From assembly GCA_013180625.2 (NCBI GenBank), contig SNVD02008776.1, forward strand, positions 186,001-250,000: DNA of 64,000 nt, written 5' to 3'. Below are positions 46,720 through 57,629 of the stretch, piece after piece. Made by a program: the position numbers and the translations under genes. Position 1 is the stretch's first letter. Each line of letters begins with the position of its first letter. Below the pieces are notes generated by a model that worked only from the letters and a program-made list of their open reading frames with translations, was not told where the DNA came from and did not search any database. The DNA comes from Boswellia sacra (Eukaryota; Streptophyta; Magnoliopsida; Sapindales; Burseraceae).

Positions 46720-49222
46720 ATGACTAACGACTCCTCTTTAACTGTGCAGATGGCTAGAATTAAAACTGTGACAGTGCTATGAGGGGAACCAAGTCATCAA
46801 ACCCAGTCAACAAAGAACAAGGATCCTGCAACTAACTGTAGTGAGGTTAACGAGTTTTATCAAAACTTTTTTTGTTAAGATCGTGAGCTAGGGCGTAATT
46901 TTGTTAATCACAATGTGGTAGATGCTGAGGAGGAGAGCGACTGGTTGTCCTCTGCTACCTCAAATAGTGATCCTGAAGTTGAACAGTGGTGGGAGGCTGA
47001 CCATATTGATAATCAACTACAGGGTGACCGATTAAAAATATATAGAGCCCATTTCCTTATCCAGGATTCAGTCACCCTATTTCTTCCAAGGAAAGGAGAT
47101 CAATGGAGCAAGCCACCACGAGGTGTCATTGGATTAAGCTTGGAATTACTAAGAGCTAGTTTTGATAATTATGTTCGACGGATGCTCGATGCTATGGGCA
47201 TTGCCCCTACCCAATTGTCAGCCAACGGGTGGAGACTTCTGATAGCATTTCAAAGTTTGTTCAGAATCGCAGGTCTGGGTGATCCTACCACCAACCATGT
47301 TAAGTATATTTTTGCCATTCATCCACCGAATGGAGAGACAGGTCTGGGTAATCCTACCACCAACCATATTAAGTATATTTTTGCCATTCATCCACCGAAT
47401 AGAGAGAAGACAGGTTATTATTACATATCCCAACGAGGGAAGACGGATGACCCTAACCGCTTTTTTGGCATTCCTTCACATGTGAAAGAATGGAAATTTA
47501 AACAATTTTGGTGTGGTGGTGGTTGGAAGTACCAAGAGGGTGCCCGTCCAAAGGGCGAGAAGTTGAGGATTAAGAGGCGTTTTGGTTTTTGTGGTAACCT
47601 ATTATAACGATACCATCTCTATTTTCATTATAAAAATTCTGATCAACTGACTCCTTTTTTTTTTTTTAGCTCCTTGGACCAAACGCCCGATTTTATCTCG
47701 AAAAGAAAGAAACGACTTGCAAGAGGTACTCAAGCTACCCATTGATTCAAAGAACGTGAATAATCTCATTGATCGGGAGCAATTAATCCGCCTTGGCTTG
47801 TCACCTCCAATACCCTCGGAAGGTAACCTTGATTATTACTTTCTAATCTTACCTCATTTAATTAAGCATATGTTTGCTTTCTTACCAGTTTTATTTTCGC
47901 GCAGGTATATTTCCTTTACACCCTACCAGGAAGTAGTTTGCCTAACTTGAAGCCAAGATGCCTCTGAAACCCTTTGCGCATGACAGGCCTGGTCCTTCCA
48001 AGAAGAAACGGAGTGGAAGTCCTCCCACTCTTGGACCTTTAAAGAGGAAAGCCAGTGATCACAAGAAAACTCCTATACGGAAGTCTGTGCCTGATAAGTC
48101 TATCTCTGTTCAGCCTATGGATGAAGTAGCAATCTCAAAGCCCACTGGAAGTAAGTTGCTCCCAACCTCTCAGCTACCTCGGCGTTTTACCTTTGATAGT
48201 ACGGGCTTTCAAAGTGGCTCGAATGTGAAGACTACCTTTGTGAATTGTCTCAAAGTGCTGCACGTTTCATGCCCACTAATGTCTTTTTCGAGAGTGTAAA
48301 ACTTACATATTTCGATGCGATCGCTGTCGGGATTGGCATCATACTTCAGGTTGGGTTTTACTAAAATTTTTTCTTCTTTCTTTTTATACTTTTGAAAGAC
48401 ACTTCTTTAACCCGTATTTGTGAGCTTCATCAAATGCCAAAGCCAACAACGATTGACCTTACTAACTGTTTGTTATCGCAGGCTTGCTTGAAAACTGCCC
48501 ATCCAGGCTCAAACTACTGATTGATGGTTCATCAGTACTTCTTTTTGAATAGCTTTCAGTCGAGTGGCTATCGCTCCTTGAGGGCCTCATCTGTTTTCCT
48601 CTCTTTGTCTTTCTTTTTGTGGGTGACAGGACCCCTAGCTCAAGGAGAGTCTACTAACACCAACCTCCTAAAGGAGGTCAATCATCTCACTTCTGAGGTT
48701 GCCGATTGGAAGGGGAAACATCAAGTCTGCCTTGACAATTTAATTGAAACAGAGAGAAAGATGGCAGAGATGAAAGAACAGATGGACAAAATAAAAGCAT
48801 ACTTGTCCGAAGCTAAGAAGGAGGCAGCTATCCAGCATAAAAAGGTAAATGATCTTAGTCAAGAACTTCAAAAGAGGACTGTTACTGAGAAAAATAGGAT
48901 TGAGAAAGTAATTGCTCGCTTCCGTAGGGGTCGTATTTACCAGCAAGCTATGGAACATTCTTATATTGATGGGATCAATGGGGTGCGTAAATGGTTCCAC
49001 GATTGCTACCCAGAGATTGATCAGTCTCCCATAGCTGAAGAGTTAAACTTGGTGGCAGAGTCTATCCCAATAGCAAACTCTGATCCTAAGCAATTCCACC
49101 GATTCATACTCAAAGATGAGGATTATGAGTCGACATTGGACACAACAGCCTGGGAAGCCAAGCAAGGCGACTCTACCTCATCATCTTTAGATGAAGAGGG
49201 AGATGATGAGGCCACTTCTTAG
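46720..49222 (+). pseudogene. Antisense extra ORF of Tat element 2 (PF04195-like domain plus coiled coil)
   Basis: Runs opposite to gag-pol, between integrase and the 3' LTR, as known for Tat elements. It starts MTNDSSLTVQMARIKTVTVL and soon hits TGA (element 1 has an open codon there). Main block (46915-47600): RAHFLIQDSVTLFLPRKGDQ, GVIGLSLELLRASFDNYVRR, LSANGWRLLIAFQSLFRI and WKFKQFWCGGGWKY, typical of the putative gypsy-type transposon domain (PF04195). Likely introns with GT-AG ends run from about 47597 to 47670 and from about 47823 to 47904. Later parts hold a Lys/Pro-rich region (47958-48150) and a coiled coil (48630-48930; VNHLTSEVADWKGKHQVCLD, EMKEQMDKIKAYLSEAKKEA) and end in an acidic Ser-rich tail. 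The role of this ORF in Tat elements is not established. Confidence 0.75.
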
Positions 49223-49606
49223 AGGTAGTCGGAGTTCTTTCAACTAGGTAGATGCTTATTTATAGGGAATGATCATATTAAGGCGGTTTTCTGAGCGTTG
49301 ACTTTATCTTTCATTGTTTTTGTTTTTAGTTTAATGCCATAGGTGAGGATTTGTCCTTACTTGGACTGTATGGGTGGCACTCTTTTGCCAATTTTGAAAT
49401 AATAAGAACTCTTAAAACTTTTTCTAGTGTTGAACTCTTTTGCTCCTTTCATCTTCTTGCAGCTTGATCATAAATGAGCTTTAAAGACGTACGATTTGTA
49501 ATATAATAAATCTAATACTTTATTGATAACCTCTTTATAGGTCTCCCTATGGGAGTTATTACACATGCATAAGTCCCTAGAATGAGTTATTACACATATA
49601 AAGAGA

Positions 49607-50866
49607 TTATGGATAATACTTCTTTAAGTGCTCAACATTCCATGGATGACGAAGCAACCTCCCATCCATGGTGACCAGTCTATAGGTGCCTGGTCGGATG
49701 ACTGATTTGACTTGACAAGGACCCTCCCAGTTGGGCCCCAATGCTCCATCAGTGGGATCTCGAGTATTTTGTAGTACTTATCTCAAAACAAGATCTCCCT
49801 CCTGGAAAGATCGGCGCTTAACCTTAGAGTTAAAATGTCGAGCAACCCTCTCTTGGTAAGCAGCAACTTTTATACTGTTGAGATCACTTTCCTCCTCAAG
49901 AAGATCCAAGTTGAGTTGAAGGGCTTTATGATTAAGTTCTTCACTATATCCCTCAGTACGAGGTGATGGAAGACCAATCTCAACAGGAACGACTGCTTCT
50001 GCGTCAAATGCTAAGGAGTATGGGGTTGCCCCTGTTGTTGTGTGGGTAGTGGTTCGGTATGCCCAAAGTACTTGTGGAAGTTCCTCTGGCCATGCACCTT
50101 TCCTAGCATCTAATTTAGTCTTGAGGAGGTGTTTAATAGTTTTGTTAACAGCCTCCACCTAACCGTTTGCTTGAGGATGAGTTGGAGAGGAAAAGCATAA
50201 AGAGATGTTCAACTTCTTATAGAAGTTTTTAAAGTTGGAGTTATCGAATTGCTTGCCATTGTCTATAATGATGGTGTGAGGGATACCAAACCTATAAACA
50301 ATTGACCTCTTTACAAAGTCTGTGGTCTTCTTTTCAGTAATTGATGCGAGGGGTTCAGCTTCCGCCCACTTAGTGAAGTAATCAATCGCAACAATAGCAT
50401 ATTTAACTTGTCCTTTACCCATTGGAAGAGGTCCAATAAGGTCTAGTCCCCATTGGGCGAACGGCCATGGGGCCACCATCGGCGTCATGTTCTTAGGAGC
50501 TTTCCTTGGAATATTGGCACATTTTTGGCACTTGTCGCACCTAGCTGAAAATGCCTTAGCATCATTTTTCATGGTCGGCCAATAGTATACTTGCCTGATA
50601 CATTTATAAGCTAGAGATCAACCACCAGAATGGTTACCACATATTCCTTTGTGGATTTCTCTAAGGACATAATTAGCTTCTTCTGGGCGAAGACATTTTA
50701 AAAGAGGAAGGCTGAACCCTCTTTTGTAGAGAACTCCATTAACCATAGTGTACCTTGATGCTCTCCCCCTTACCTTGATTGCCTCATTTCGGTCAGCTGG
50801 AAGTTCCCCTGTCTCTAAGAATTTAATGATAGGGTCCATCCAGCACAGGCTACCGTTTATAGCCAT
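49607..50866 (-). pseudogene. Tat element 2 integrase
   Basis: Reading right to left: zinc-binding part with CDKCQKCANIPRKAP, core with WGLDLIGPLPMGKGQVKYAI (first Asp), HTIIIDNGKQFDNSNFKNFY (second Asp), HPQANG then TAG instead of CAG, then VEAVNKTIKHLLKTKLDARK with the catalytic Glu in VEAVNK. The C-terminal part is interrupted by TAA (expected CAA) at about 49775 and ends NVEHLKKYYP at 49607. So the DDE triad is present in the text but the frame is broken by C-to-T changes and near 50600. Confidence 0.87.
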
Positions 50867-50970
50867 TGTTCTTTATGGGGAAAGTTCATACTTTGATATA
50901 CTAGTAGATTCTAGGATGACCATATGAGAGGTAGTTGGTAGAAGGGGGTCTACCCCTAAGGCAATTCTTG

Positions 50971-51789
50971 CTAAACTATCAGCCTTGAATTCTCCAACCT
51001 TGGGACTCTTATGATGTCAAAACCTTTAAAACTGTGAAGAAAGAAGTTAACTCTATCCAAGTAAGCCATCATGGTAGAACCTTTTGCCTGATAGTCTCCA
51101 CGGATTTGGTTAACCACTAGTTGGGATTCGCTATGGATGGCAATCTCTTCTACTCCGAGGGCAACTGCCAACCTAAGTCCCTCAAGGAGAGCTTCATACT
51201 TTGCAACATTATTGGTGGCTTTAAAATTAAAACGTAAGCCCACAGCAACTTCTACCCCATCTGGAGTTGACAAAATCAAGCCAGCTCCACTACCAATCTT
51301 ATTAGATGACCCATCTACGAACAAGACCTATGCCTTTTGTGGATCTATTTCCATAGACATTGGTTGATCATTTGATCCTGCACTGGTCTCTTCATCCTCC
51401 TTAACTCCAATGCTTGAAAATTCTGCAATGAAGTCAGCGACTGCTTGTCCTTTGATAGATGGTCTTGCAATATAATGTATGTCAAATTCTCCTAACTTAA
51501 TGGACCACTTGATGAGTCTTCCAAAAAGCTCTGGACGATAGAGGACCTATCGTAAAAGGTGATCAGCTGGCACCATAACAGTGTGTGCTTGAAAATATGG
51601 GCGAAGCTTTCGTGCAGCAACAACTAAGGCGAGAGCCAGCTTCTCCATAGGAGGGTACCGACCTTCGACATCTGTCAAGGCCTTACTCACATAATAGACT
51701 GAACTCTGGATTCCCTGATCCTCACGGATAAGAGCTGCACTAACTGCATATGCGGAGACTACTAGATAGAGAAAGAGCAGTTCCCCCAT
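50971..51789 (-). pseudogene. Tat element 2 RNase H and additional aRNH-type RNase H
   Basis: The first part (51789-51547) is the RT-linked RNase H: ALIREDQGIQSSVYYVSKAL, EGRYPPMEKLALALVVAARK, then a TAG. The second part (51324-50971) is a separate RNase H fold starting FVDGSSNKIGSGAGLIL with NVAKYEALLEGLRLAVALGV and IHSESQLVVNQIRGDY, matching the archaeal-type aRNH known from Tat/Ogre elements. Stops TAG at about 51546 and 51325 break the frame. Confidence 0.82.
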
Positions 51790-51834
51790 AATTAGTTTGG
51801 AGAGGAGAGGGGGAGAACCTAAGTACCTCTTAAG

Positions 51835-52902
51835 CTATAGGAAAGCATTGTCACACTCATTTGTCCATTCAAACTGCTTGCACTTCCTTAAGGCTTTAAA
51901 GAAAGGGTGACATTTGTCAGTCGCCCTAGAAATAAAGCGATTTAAGGCGGTAACTCGTCCAGTGAGAACTTGTATATCTTTTGGTGTTTTGGGAGACTCA
52001 AGCTGCATAAGTGCTTGGATTTTCTCAGGATTGGCCTCTATTCCCCTTTGGGTGACAATGAATCCTAAGAACTTTCCAGAGGATACCCCAAAAGCAAATT
52101 TAGTGGGATTCAGCTTCATATTGTGTTTTCGGAGGATGTTAAAAGTTGTTTGGAGGTCGTCTACATGGGATCTGGCATCCATACTCTTGGTGAGCATATC
52201 ATCCACATAAACTTCCATGGTCTTTCCTAGGAGAGGAGCAAACATGGAGTTTACTAACCGTTGATAGGTTGCTCCAGCATTTTTTAGTCCAAAAGGCATC
52301 ATTCGATAACAGTACAAGCCTCTATCAGTGATGAAAGCTATTTTTTCTTCATCCTTCAAGTACATTGGAATTTGGTTATAACCAGAATAAGCATCCATGA
52401 AGCTCAACAATTGGTGGCCAACTGTGGCATCAACTAGTTGATCTATCCTGGGCAATAGAAAACTATCTTTTGGGCAATGCTTGTTCAAATCTTTGAAGTC
52501 GATGCAGACATGCCGTTTTCCATTGGCTTTTTTGACCAATACGACATTGGAGAGCCATTCAGGGTAGTTTACCTCTCGAATGATTCCACTTGCCAAGAGC
52601 TTTTCTACTTCTAAGGCAATTGCCTCTGAACGCTCCGGGGCTTGGTACCTCCTCTTTTGTCGAATGGGTTGAGCTTGAGGGACATTAAAGTGGTGGACAG
52701 CTACACTTGGGTCTATGCCCAGCATGTCTTCATGAGACCATGCAAAAACGTCACTGTATTCTCGGAGAAAACCAATCAATTTGTCTTTGATTGGTAGAGG
52801 AAGACTCTTACCCACCTTTACTATCTTTTCTGAATTATTCAAACAGATAGGGACGTCGTCCATTCCTTCCATTGGAGCTACAGCCTCCCCTTTCACAAGG
52901 TC
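51835..52902 (-). pseudogene. Tat element 2 reverse transcriptase
   Basis: 353-codon open block in the same frame as gag-protease, separated from it only by a TGA at 52903-52905. Contains the RT landmarks VVLVKKANGKRHVCIDFKDL, LLPRIDQLVDATVGHQLLSF (with the catalytic Asp in MDAYSGYNQI following), YCYRMMPFGLKNAGATYQRL, the catalytic YVDDM, and GKFLGFIVTQRGIEANPEKI. It ends in TAG where CAG is expected (FL*LKRYL). All RT motifs look undamaged inside this block. Confidence 0.92.
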
Positions 52903-54838
52903 TCATGGATCCAAACTTTCCATCCCTTTGGAAGGTTCTCCTCGAATCATCAATAGCTTATGTGTCTCCTCTTTGAAAGCCATGTTGTAGCATTCTCGAG
53001 AGGTTCGTTGTTCACCTCTAACTTCTCCTATCCCTGAAGGTGTTGGAAATTTCAAGACATGATGATAGACACCCATTACTGCTTTGAAGTCGTAAAGTGA
53101 TGGCCGTCCAAGAATGGCGTTATAAACACCCGGATGATCTACCACGAGAAAATTCACCATCTTGGTTGTCTGTAAGGAACCTTCTCCCAAGGTCACATGT
53201 AACGAAATTACTCCTTCAGGAATAACCTTTCCTCCAGCGAATCCTATCAGAGAAGTTTGGATGCCTCTCATATCTCTACGGTTAAGACCCAGTCGATCAA
53301 ATGCATCCAATGACATTATATCAGATGAGCTCCCGTTGTCAATTAATACTCTTTTTAACCTTTTATTGGCCACAATTACTGTGAGGACCAATGCATCACA
53401 ATGAGGATGATGGATACCCTGAGCATCTTGAGATGAAAAAGAGATAACGTCATGATCCCTAACATTGGTAGAAGAGGCTGTCAAGTTGACTTCATAGTGA
53501 GGGAGGTCATATCTTGCTTGCCTAGCTAGGTGCCTTCGGGCTTGGGCAGTCGGACCAGCCACTACTCCCCCAAAAATCGTGGCTACTTCTTCTAATGGTT
53601 CTTTCCCTTTGTCATTCTTGCTAGATGGTTCAGGGGGGCGATAAATGTATTCTTGTAGCTGGCCATCCTTGATAAGACCCTCAATTTGTTTTCTCAGTTC
53701 AAAGCAATCTGCAGTGTTATGACCATGAGCCCGGTGGAAATGACAAAACTTTCTCTTATCTCTTGCTCTTGGATTCGACCGTAAGGGGGCAGGTTCTTTA
53801 AGTAGTCCCTTATCTTTGATTTCCTTCAAGATATCTTGCTGTGACATGTTAAGTAATGTGAAAGTACGGTGCTCCTCCTGGGGTCGATCATGATGCTCTT
53901 GGCGAAGTTGGGTGGATGACCCTTGCAACAAGAGACGATCATTTCTAAATGTATATCGCACGGAGCGTCGGTCCGAGGTTGATCTCTGATTTCTATCATG
54001 ATGCTCTCTCCTGTGATTATCATACGACCGTCCATCTGTACGTGAGGAATTAGGCATCACCGAAGTCTGCCCAGGGTAATTTGCTTGATAAATTTCCTCC
54101 GCATCGGCATGGCTAGAAATCCTTGCCAATGCTTCTTGGTACGTGCGTGGGAGGTTAATAGAAAATTCCCATGCTAGAGGGAGCTCCCCTTTGATTCCTT
54201 GGACCAAACCTTGCATAGCATAACCATCATTAAATTGATCCACTCGAGTGACCTCCCGCTGGTACCTATCCACAAATGCATGGAGTGATTCATTACGACC
54301 CTGCTTGATTGAAAGAAGGCTCTGTACTGGTTGACTTCTTGTTTTCATATTGCTAAAGTGTGTGAGAAAGCTACGAGCAAGCTCATCAAAGCTGGAGATG
54401 GATGAGGCTGGTAACGTCCTATACCATTGCTTAGCTGATCCTCCAAGGGTAAGAGAGAAAGTTCTACACATTATTCCCCCTGAGACCCCTTGTATCTCCA
54501 TATGAGAAACAAAAGAATCTAAATGTTCTCGAGGGTCAGTTGTCCCTTGGTAAAGCTCAAGTTGTGGCATCCGAAATTCGTATGGGTATCTTTCCCTAAG
54601 AATATCTTCAGCAAAAGGTGACTCCTATTGTGGGCGACCATCCTCTTCTCCTCCTGAACGCTTGATCAACTTCTCTAGTTTATGAATTTTTTCATCTATT
54701 TCTCGCTTGAATTTCACATAATGATTATCTGATGTTTCCTCTTCTGAGACATCCATTGGAACAACATCTGGGTGATGATCCTTACTTCTAGGTGGTGAGT
54801 TGGGGTGATTTCTTTTTGATTGGTAGTTGCCCCTTGGA

Positions 54839-56579
54839 GTGTAAGGACCATGACTGTTCACAAACCCGATCAGATTGTTCCTCAGGTTAAACATTGCAAC
54901 TTTGCTTCTTGGCCGCCACCTTGATTCCTCTCGGATTATCGATATAAAGAGGCGACGACGACTTCACAAGCCCGCCTTTGGTGCTTGGTTTGCTTTCGTT
55001 TTTCAACTCTTTTTATGAGGTTTTCATTGTGTTGATTTGTGATTCTGGTGATGGATCCACCCAAGTCAACTACCAGTTCTTGGGCTGATAAAATTAAGAT
55101 CACTGATTCGAGCACCCGTTGCAAATTGAATCCGGTTACCCCCAAGCAACCGGGTACAATCCTTGAGATCCCAGATGAGATCGTTGATGAGAATGTGGCT
55201 GAATGGCGTAGATGTCTCTTTGGCTTCTTTCCGGGATTTTCGATGCCCTTTCATGCTGCACGCTCTATGGCCATGCGTGCTTGAAAAGCTAGCGGTCTAC
55301 AGAACGTGCGCTCCATAGTTAATGGATATCTCGTCTTCCGTTTTCGAACTGAGGATGAGGTTCATGCAATCATTGATCGCGGTCCTTGGTTGTTTGGAGG
55401 TAAATATATTTATTTAGAACCATGGCAACCGCATTTGAATCTTGAACTTTCCGGTACTGAAATGCACCCAGTTTGGGTCCGTTTGTATGACCTGCCGTTT
55501 TCTTTGTGGACAACAAAAGGCCTTGCCATGGTTTCAAGCATGGTTGGAGAACCTATCTCTTGCGACAAGATGACTTCTGATCTTTCCAGATTGGAGTATG
55601 CGAGGGTATGTGTTTGGCTGAATGCAAATTACCCTCCAGTTAAGAACTTCGAGATTAGATGTAAGCTCTCTTCCGAGCCCATCCAAATCCGAGTTGAGTA
55701 TGAGTGGCTTTCAAAGCATTGCCTTGAATGTTGCTCCTTTGGTCATCGATGTTCGGATCCAGCAAAGACTTCAGGTAAGGATAAGAAAGAGGCAAATACC
55801 TCTCTTAGCGCCCCTTTGAATAAGGGTAACAAGAATGAGGCAAATACCTCTGTTAGCGCCCCTTTGCATAAGGGTAAAGAAGTGGCCAAGGTCGCTGAGA
55901 ATTTGAAAGCTGTTACTCTTCCAACAAATTTTATAACACATGATGTGCCCTTTAAGGCTGCTACAGTTTTGAGTACAGAGTCAGTATCAGATTCCGACTC
56001 TTTTTCTCCATTTGCGACTAACCAAGGTAGGCTTTTGGGTTCCATCCAGTGTTCTACAAATCATGAGGCATCTGTTTCGTCAGGACGGATAAATACAGGG
56101 CAATATCCTATGTTTTCTCCCTCTCGTTTTGAGCCTTTGAATAGGCTAAGTGATGAGGATCAACCTGATGGGATTGATCATACTCATTTGAACACCCCGA
56201 GTACTCCAGTAAAGAAAGGTAAGAAGGAGAAGAACAAGTAGGATTAAGGCTTTACTTAATCATACTTGATTTTTTTCCTATTTCTTTATGTTTGCACCAT
56301 TGTGATCATTTTTTTTTGTTTTCCTTTAATTGTTAGGCCATTTATGGTCATTAGAAATCTTGCTTTGTTCAGGCCGCCTGTAGCCTTTATTTCATGTTGT
56401 TAAGGCCATTTGTGATCTTTGCTTTGTTTTTTGCCACTTGTGGCCGTTATTTTTTGATCTTGGACTTTACGTCCTAGTTGTAATTCTTGGGGTATGCCTC
56501 TCGGATTTTTGTACATTATAATTTTTTGGATCTATATTACTAAGTAACTTTTCCAAAAAAAAAAGTGTAAGGACCATGA
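54839..56579 (+). mobile_element. LINE-like ORF1-only insertion with poly-A tail
   Basis: A 15-bp target-site duplication GTGTAAGGACCATGA (54839-54853 and 56565-56579) brackets a 1.71-kb insertion that ends in ten A (56555-56564). Direction is plus, opposite to the Tat host. It carries a DUF4283-type ORF1 and a ~310-bp 3' UTR but no endonuclease or RT. Poly-A plus a 15-bp duplication are hallmarks of LINE-type integration. Confidence 0.9.
55051..56241 (+). pseudogene. LINE ORF1-like protein (DUF4283 plus zinc knuckle), one nonsense codon
   Basis: 397 codons from ATG 55051. After MDPPKSTTSSWADKIK comes a DUF4283 domain (about residues 35-165): EWRRCLFGFFPGFSMPFHAA, YLVFRFRTEDEVHAIIDRGP, GGKYIYLEPWQPHLNLEL, HPVWVRLYDLPFSLWTTKGL. 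A zinc-knuckle-like LSKHCLECCSFGHRCSDP follows, with unusual spacing (C-x2-C-x4-H-x1-C rather than H-x4-C). Then a Lys/Ser-rich tail holding a twofold repeat (EANTS[LV]SAPL[NH]KG, 55792-55880). A TGA at 55282-55284 interrupts DUF4283 (MAMRA*KASG). It is found in ORF1 of plant L1-type LINEs and binds RNA there; here it stands alone. Confidence 0.85.
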
Positions 56580-57230
56580 TAAGAATAGGCTGGCTGATCA
56601 ACATTACTTCCTTTTGGTCCTTGCTTAACACTTGTATGACGCTTTTTGTTTAAAGAGTGACGAAGGTCTACTACTGCTAATCATTGTTCAGATATGACGA
56701 GTGGAGGAGGGGGAATCTTTGGGCAACCATCCCCTCCCTGAATAATAGGATGGGAAAGATCTGGTTGAATGACCTGATGGAGAGGTAATCCAGTGGTCTG
56801 TGCAAACAGGTCAGTATGTCCACCAACATCTGTTGGGACATTAGGTACTACCATAGCATTCCTTAGGTTATTTCCAGTAGTATTTGCAGCCTGTTGAGTA
56901 CTATGTCTAAAGGCTTGGTTGAACATAGTCACCATACGGATCATTTGTTCACCAAAATTTCGCATGGTATTCTCCATCGTTGTCAACCGACTCGTCTTGC
57001 CTTTCCTCGGTCTCCTAGGTGGAAGTCGGGGTTGCTTGGGGTTAGGGCCCATCTCAGAGGATATTACTAAAGCTCTCCCTGTATTAACTACCCTTCGACG
57101 TCGGGGAGGTGCTTCTACCTCGATTTCTTTGTCAACCTCTAGGGAGGTTGAGTGTTGGAATGCGTGACTCATGATGTGTTTGATTATGTTTGGATGGGAG
57201 TAACAACTAAAGAGGCTTAGATTGTCGTTT

Positions 57231-57247
57231 CCCACAGACGGCTTCAA
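57231..57247 (-). other. Primer-binding site of Tat element 2 (altered)
   Basis: Minus strand next to the 5' LTR reads TTGAAGCCGTCTGTGGG; the family form is TTGGCGCCGTCTGTGGG. Confidence 0.7.
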
Positions 57248-57248
57248 C

Positions 57249-57629
57249 TGTTGATGCACGATTTTCAGACGGCTGGAAAGCGGGTTGGAACTTGAATTGT
57301 ACGTTGGGTCCAATCCTGAAAACAAAGAAAATAGTCAAAGGTGCCGGCCGTGGTGCCGGCGAAAATCCTTCGATGCCCAAGTTAGCTTTTGGCACACCGA
57401 AATTTTGTAGGGGAATTTCCTAGAGAGAGAAGCTCTTAAAAGCAAAGGAAATTTAGAGAGAGAAAGAATTTAGAAAAGTGTGCATACCTTGAGTAAAAAT
57501 TTGGAGGGTTTATATAGGCATCAGGAGGAGTCATTGTGGGACCCAGATACTAGGCCTAAATAACGGGTTTCAATAATGGGCTTACAGTATTAGATTTAAT
57601 TAAGGCCCAATTTCGTTATGGCCATAACA
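57249..57629 (-). repeat. 5' LTR of Tat element 2
   Basis: 381 bp on the right, ending GCCATAACA and followed by target-site copy CTCTA. On the minus strand it holds the TATA-like CCTATATAAACCC (57508-57520). Confidence 0.93.

Larger units (their letters stand above)
52903..57172 (-). pseudogene. Tat element 2 gag-protease, split by a LINE-like insertion
   Basis: gag starts at ATG 57172 (MSHAFQHSTS), runs to about 56580, is interrupted by the 54854-56564 insertion, resumes at about 54838 (GPYTPRGNYQSKR) and meets TAG at about 54614-54616 where element 1 has TGG. From 54570 a 555-codon block carries the gag core (LELYQGTTDPREHLDSFVSH), the CHFHRAHGHNTADC knuckle and the protease word VLIDNGSSSDIMSLDAFDRL with ILGRPSLYDF, ending at the TGA of 52903. 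This block is more complete than in element 1. Confidence 0.88.
44253..57629 (-). mobile_element. Tat-type Ty3/gypsy retrotransposon 2
   Basis: A 13.4-kb element, same family as 2353-8544. TSD CTCTA at 44248-44252 and 57630-57634. LTRs 355 bp (left, 3') and 381 bp (right, 5'). In element order: LTR, primer-binding site, gag, protease, RT, RNase H, second RNase H, integrase, antisense extra ORF (plus strand), tandem repeats, polypurine tract, LTR. All coding parts are present but carry stops, and a LINE-like insertion splits gag. LTRs differ by roughly 6% by eye plus indels, so it is older than element 1. Confidence 0.95.
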
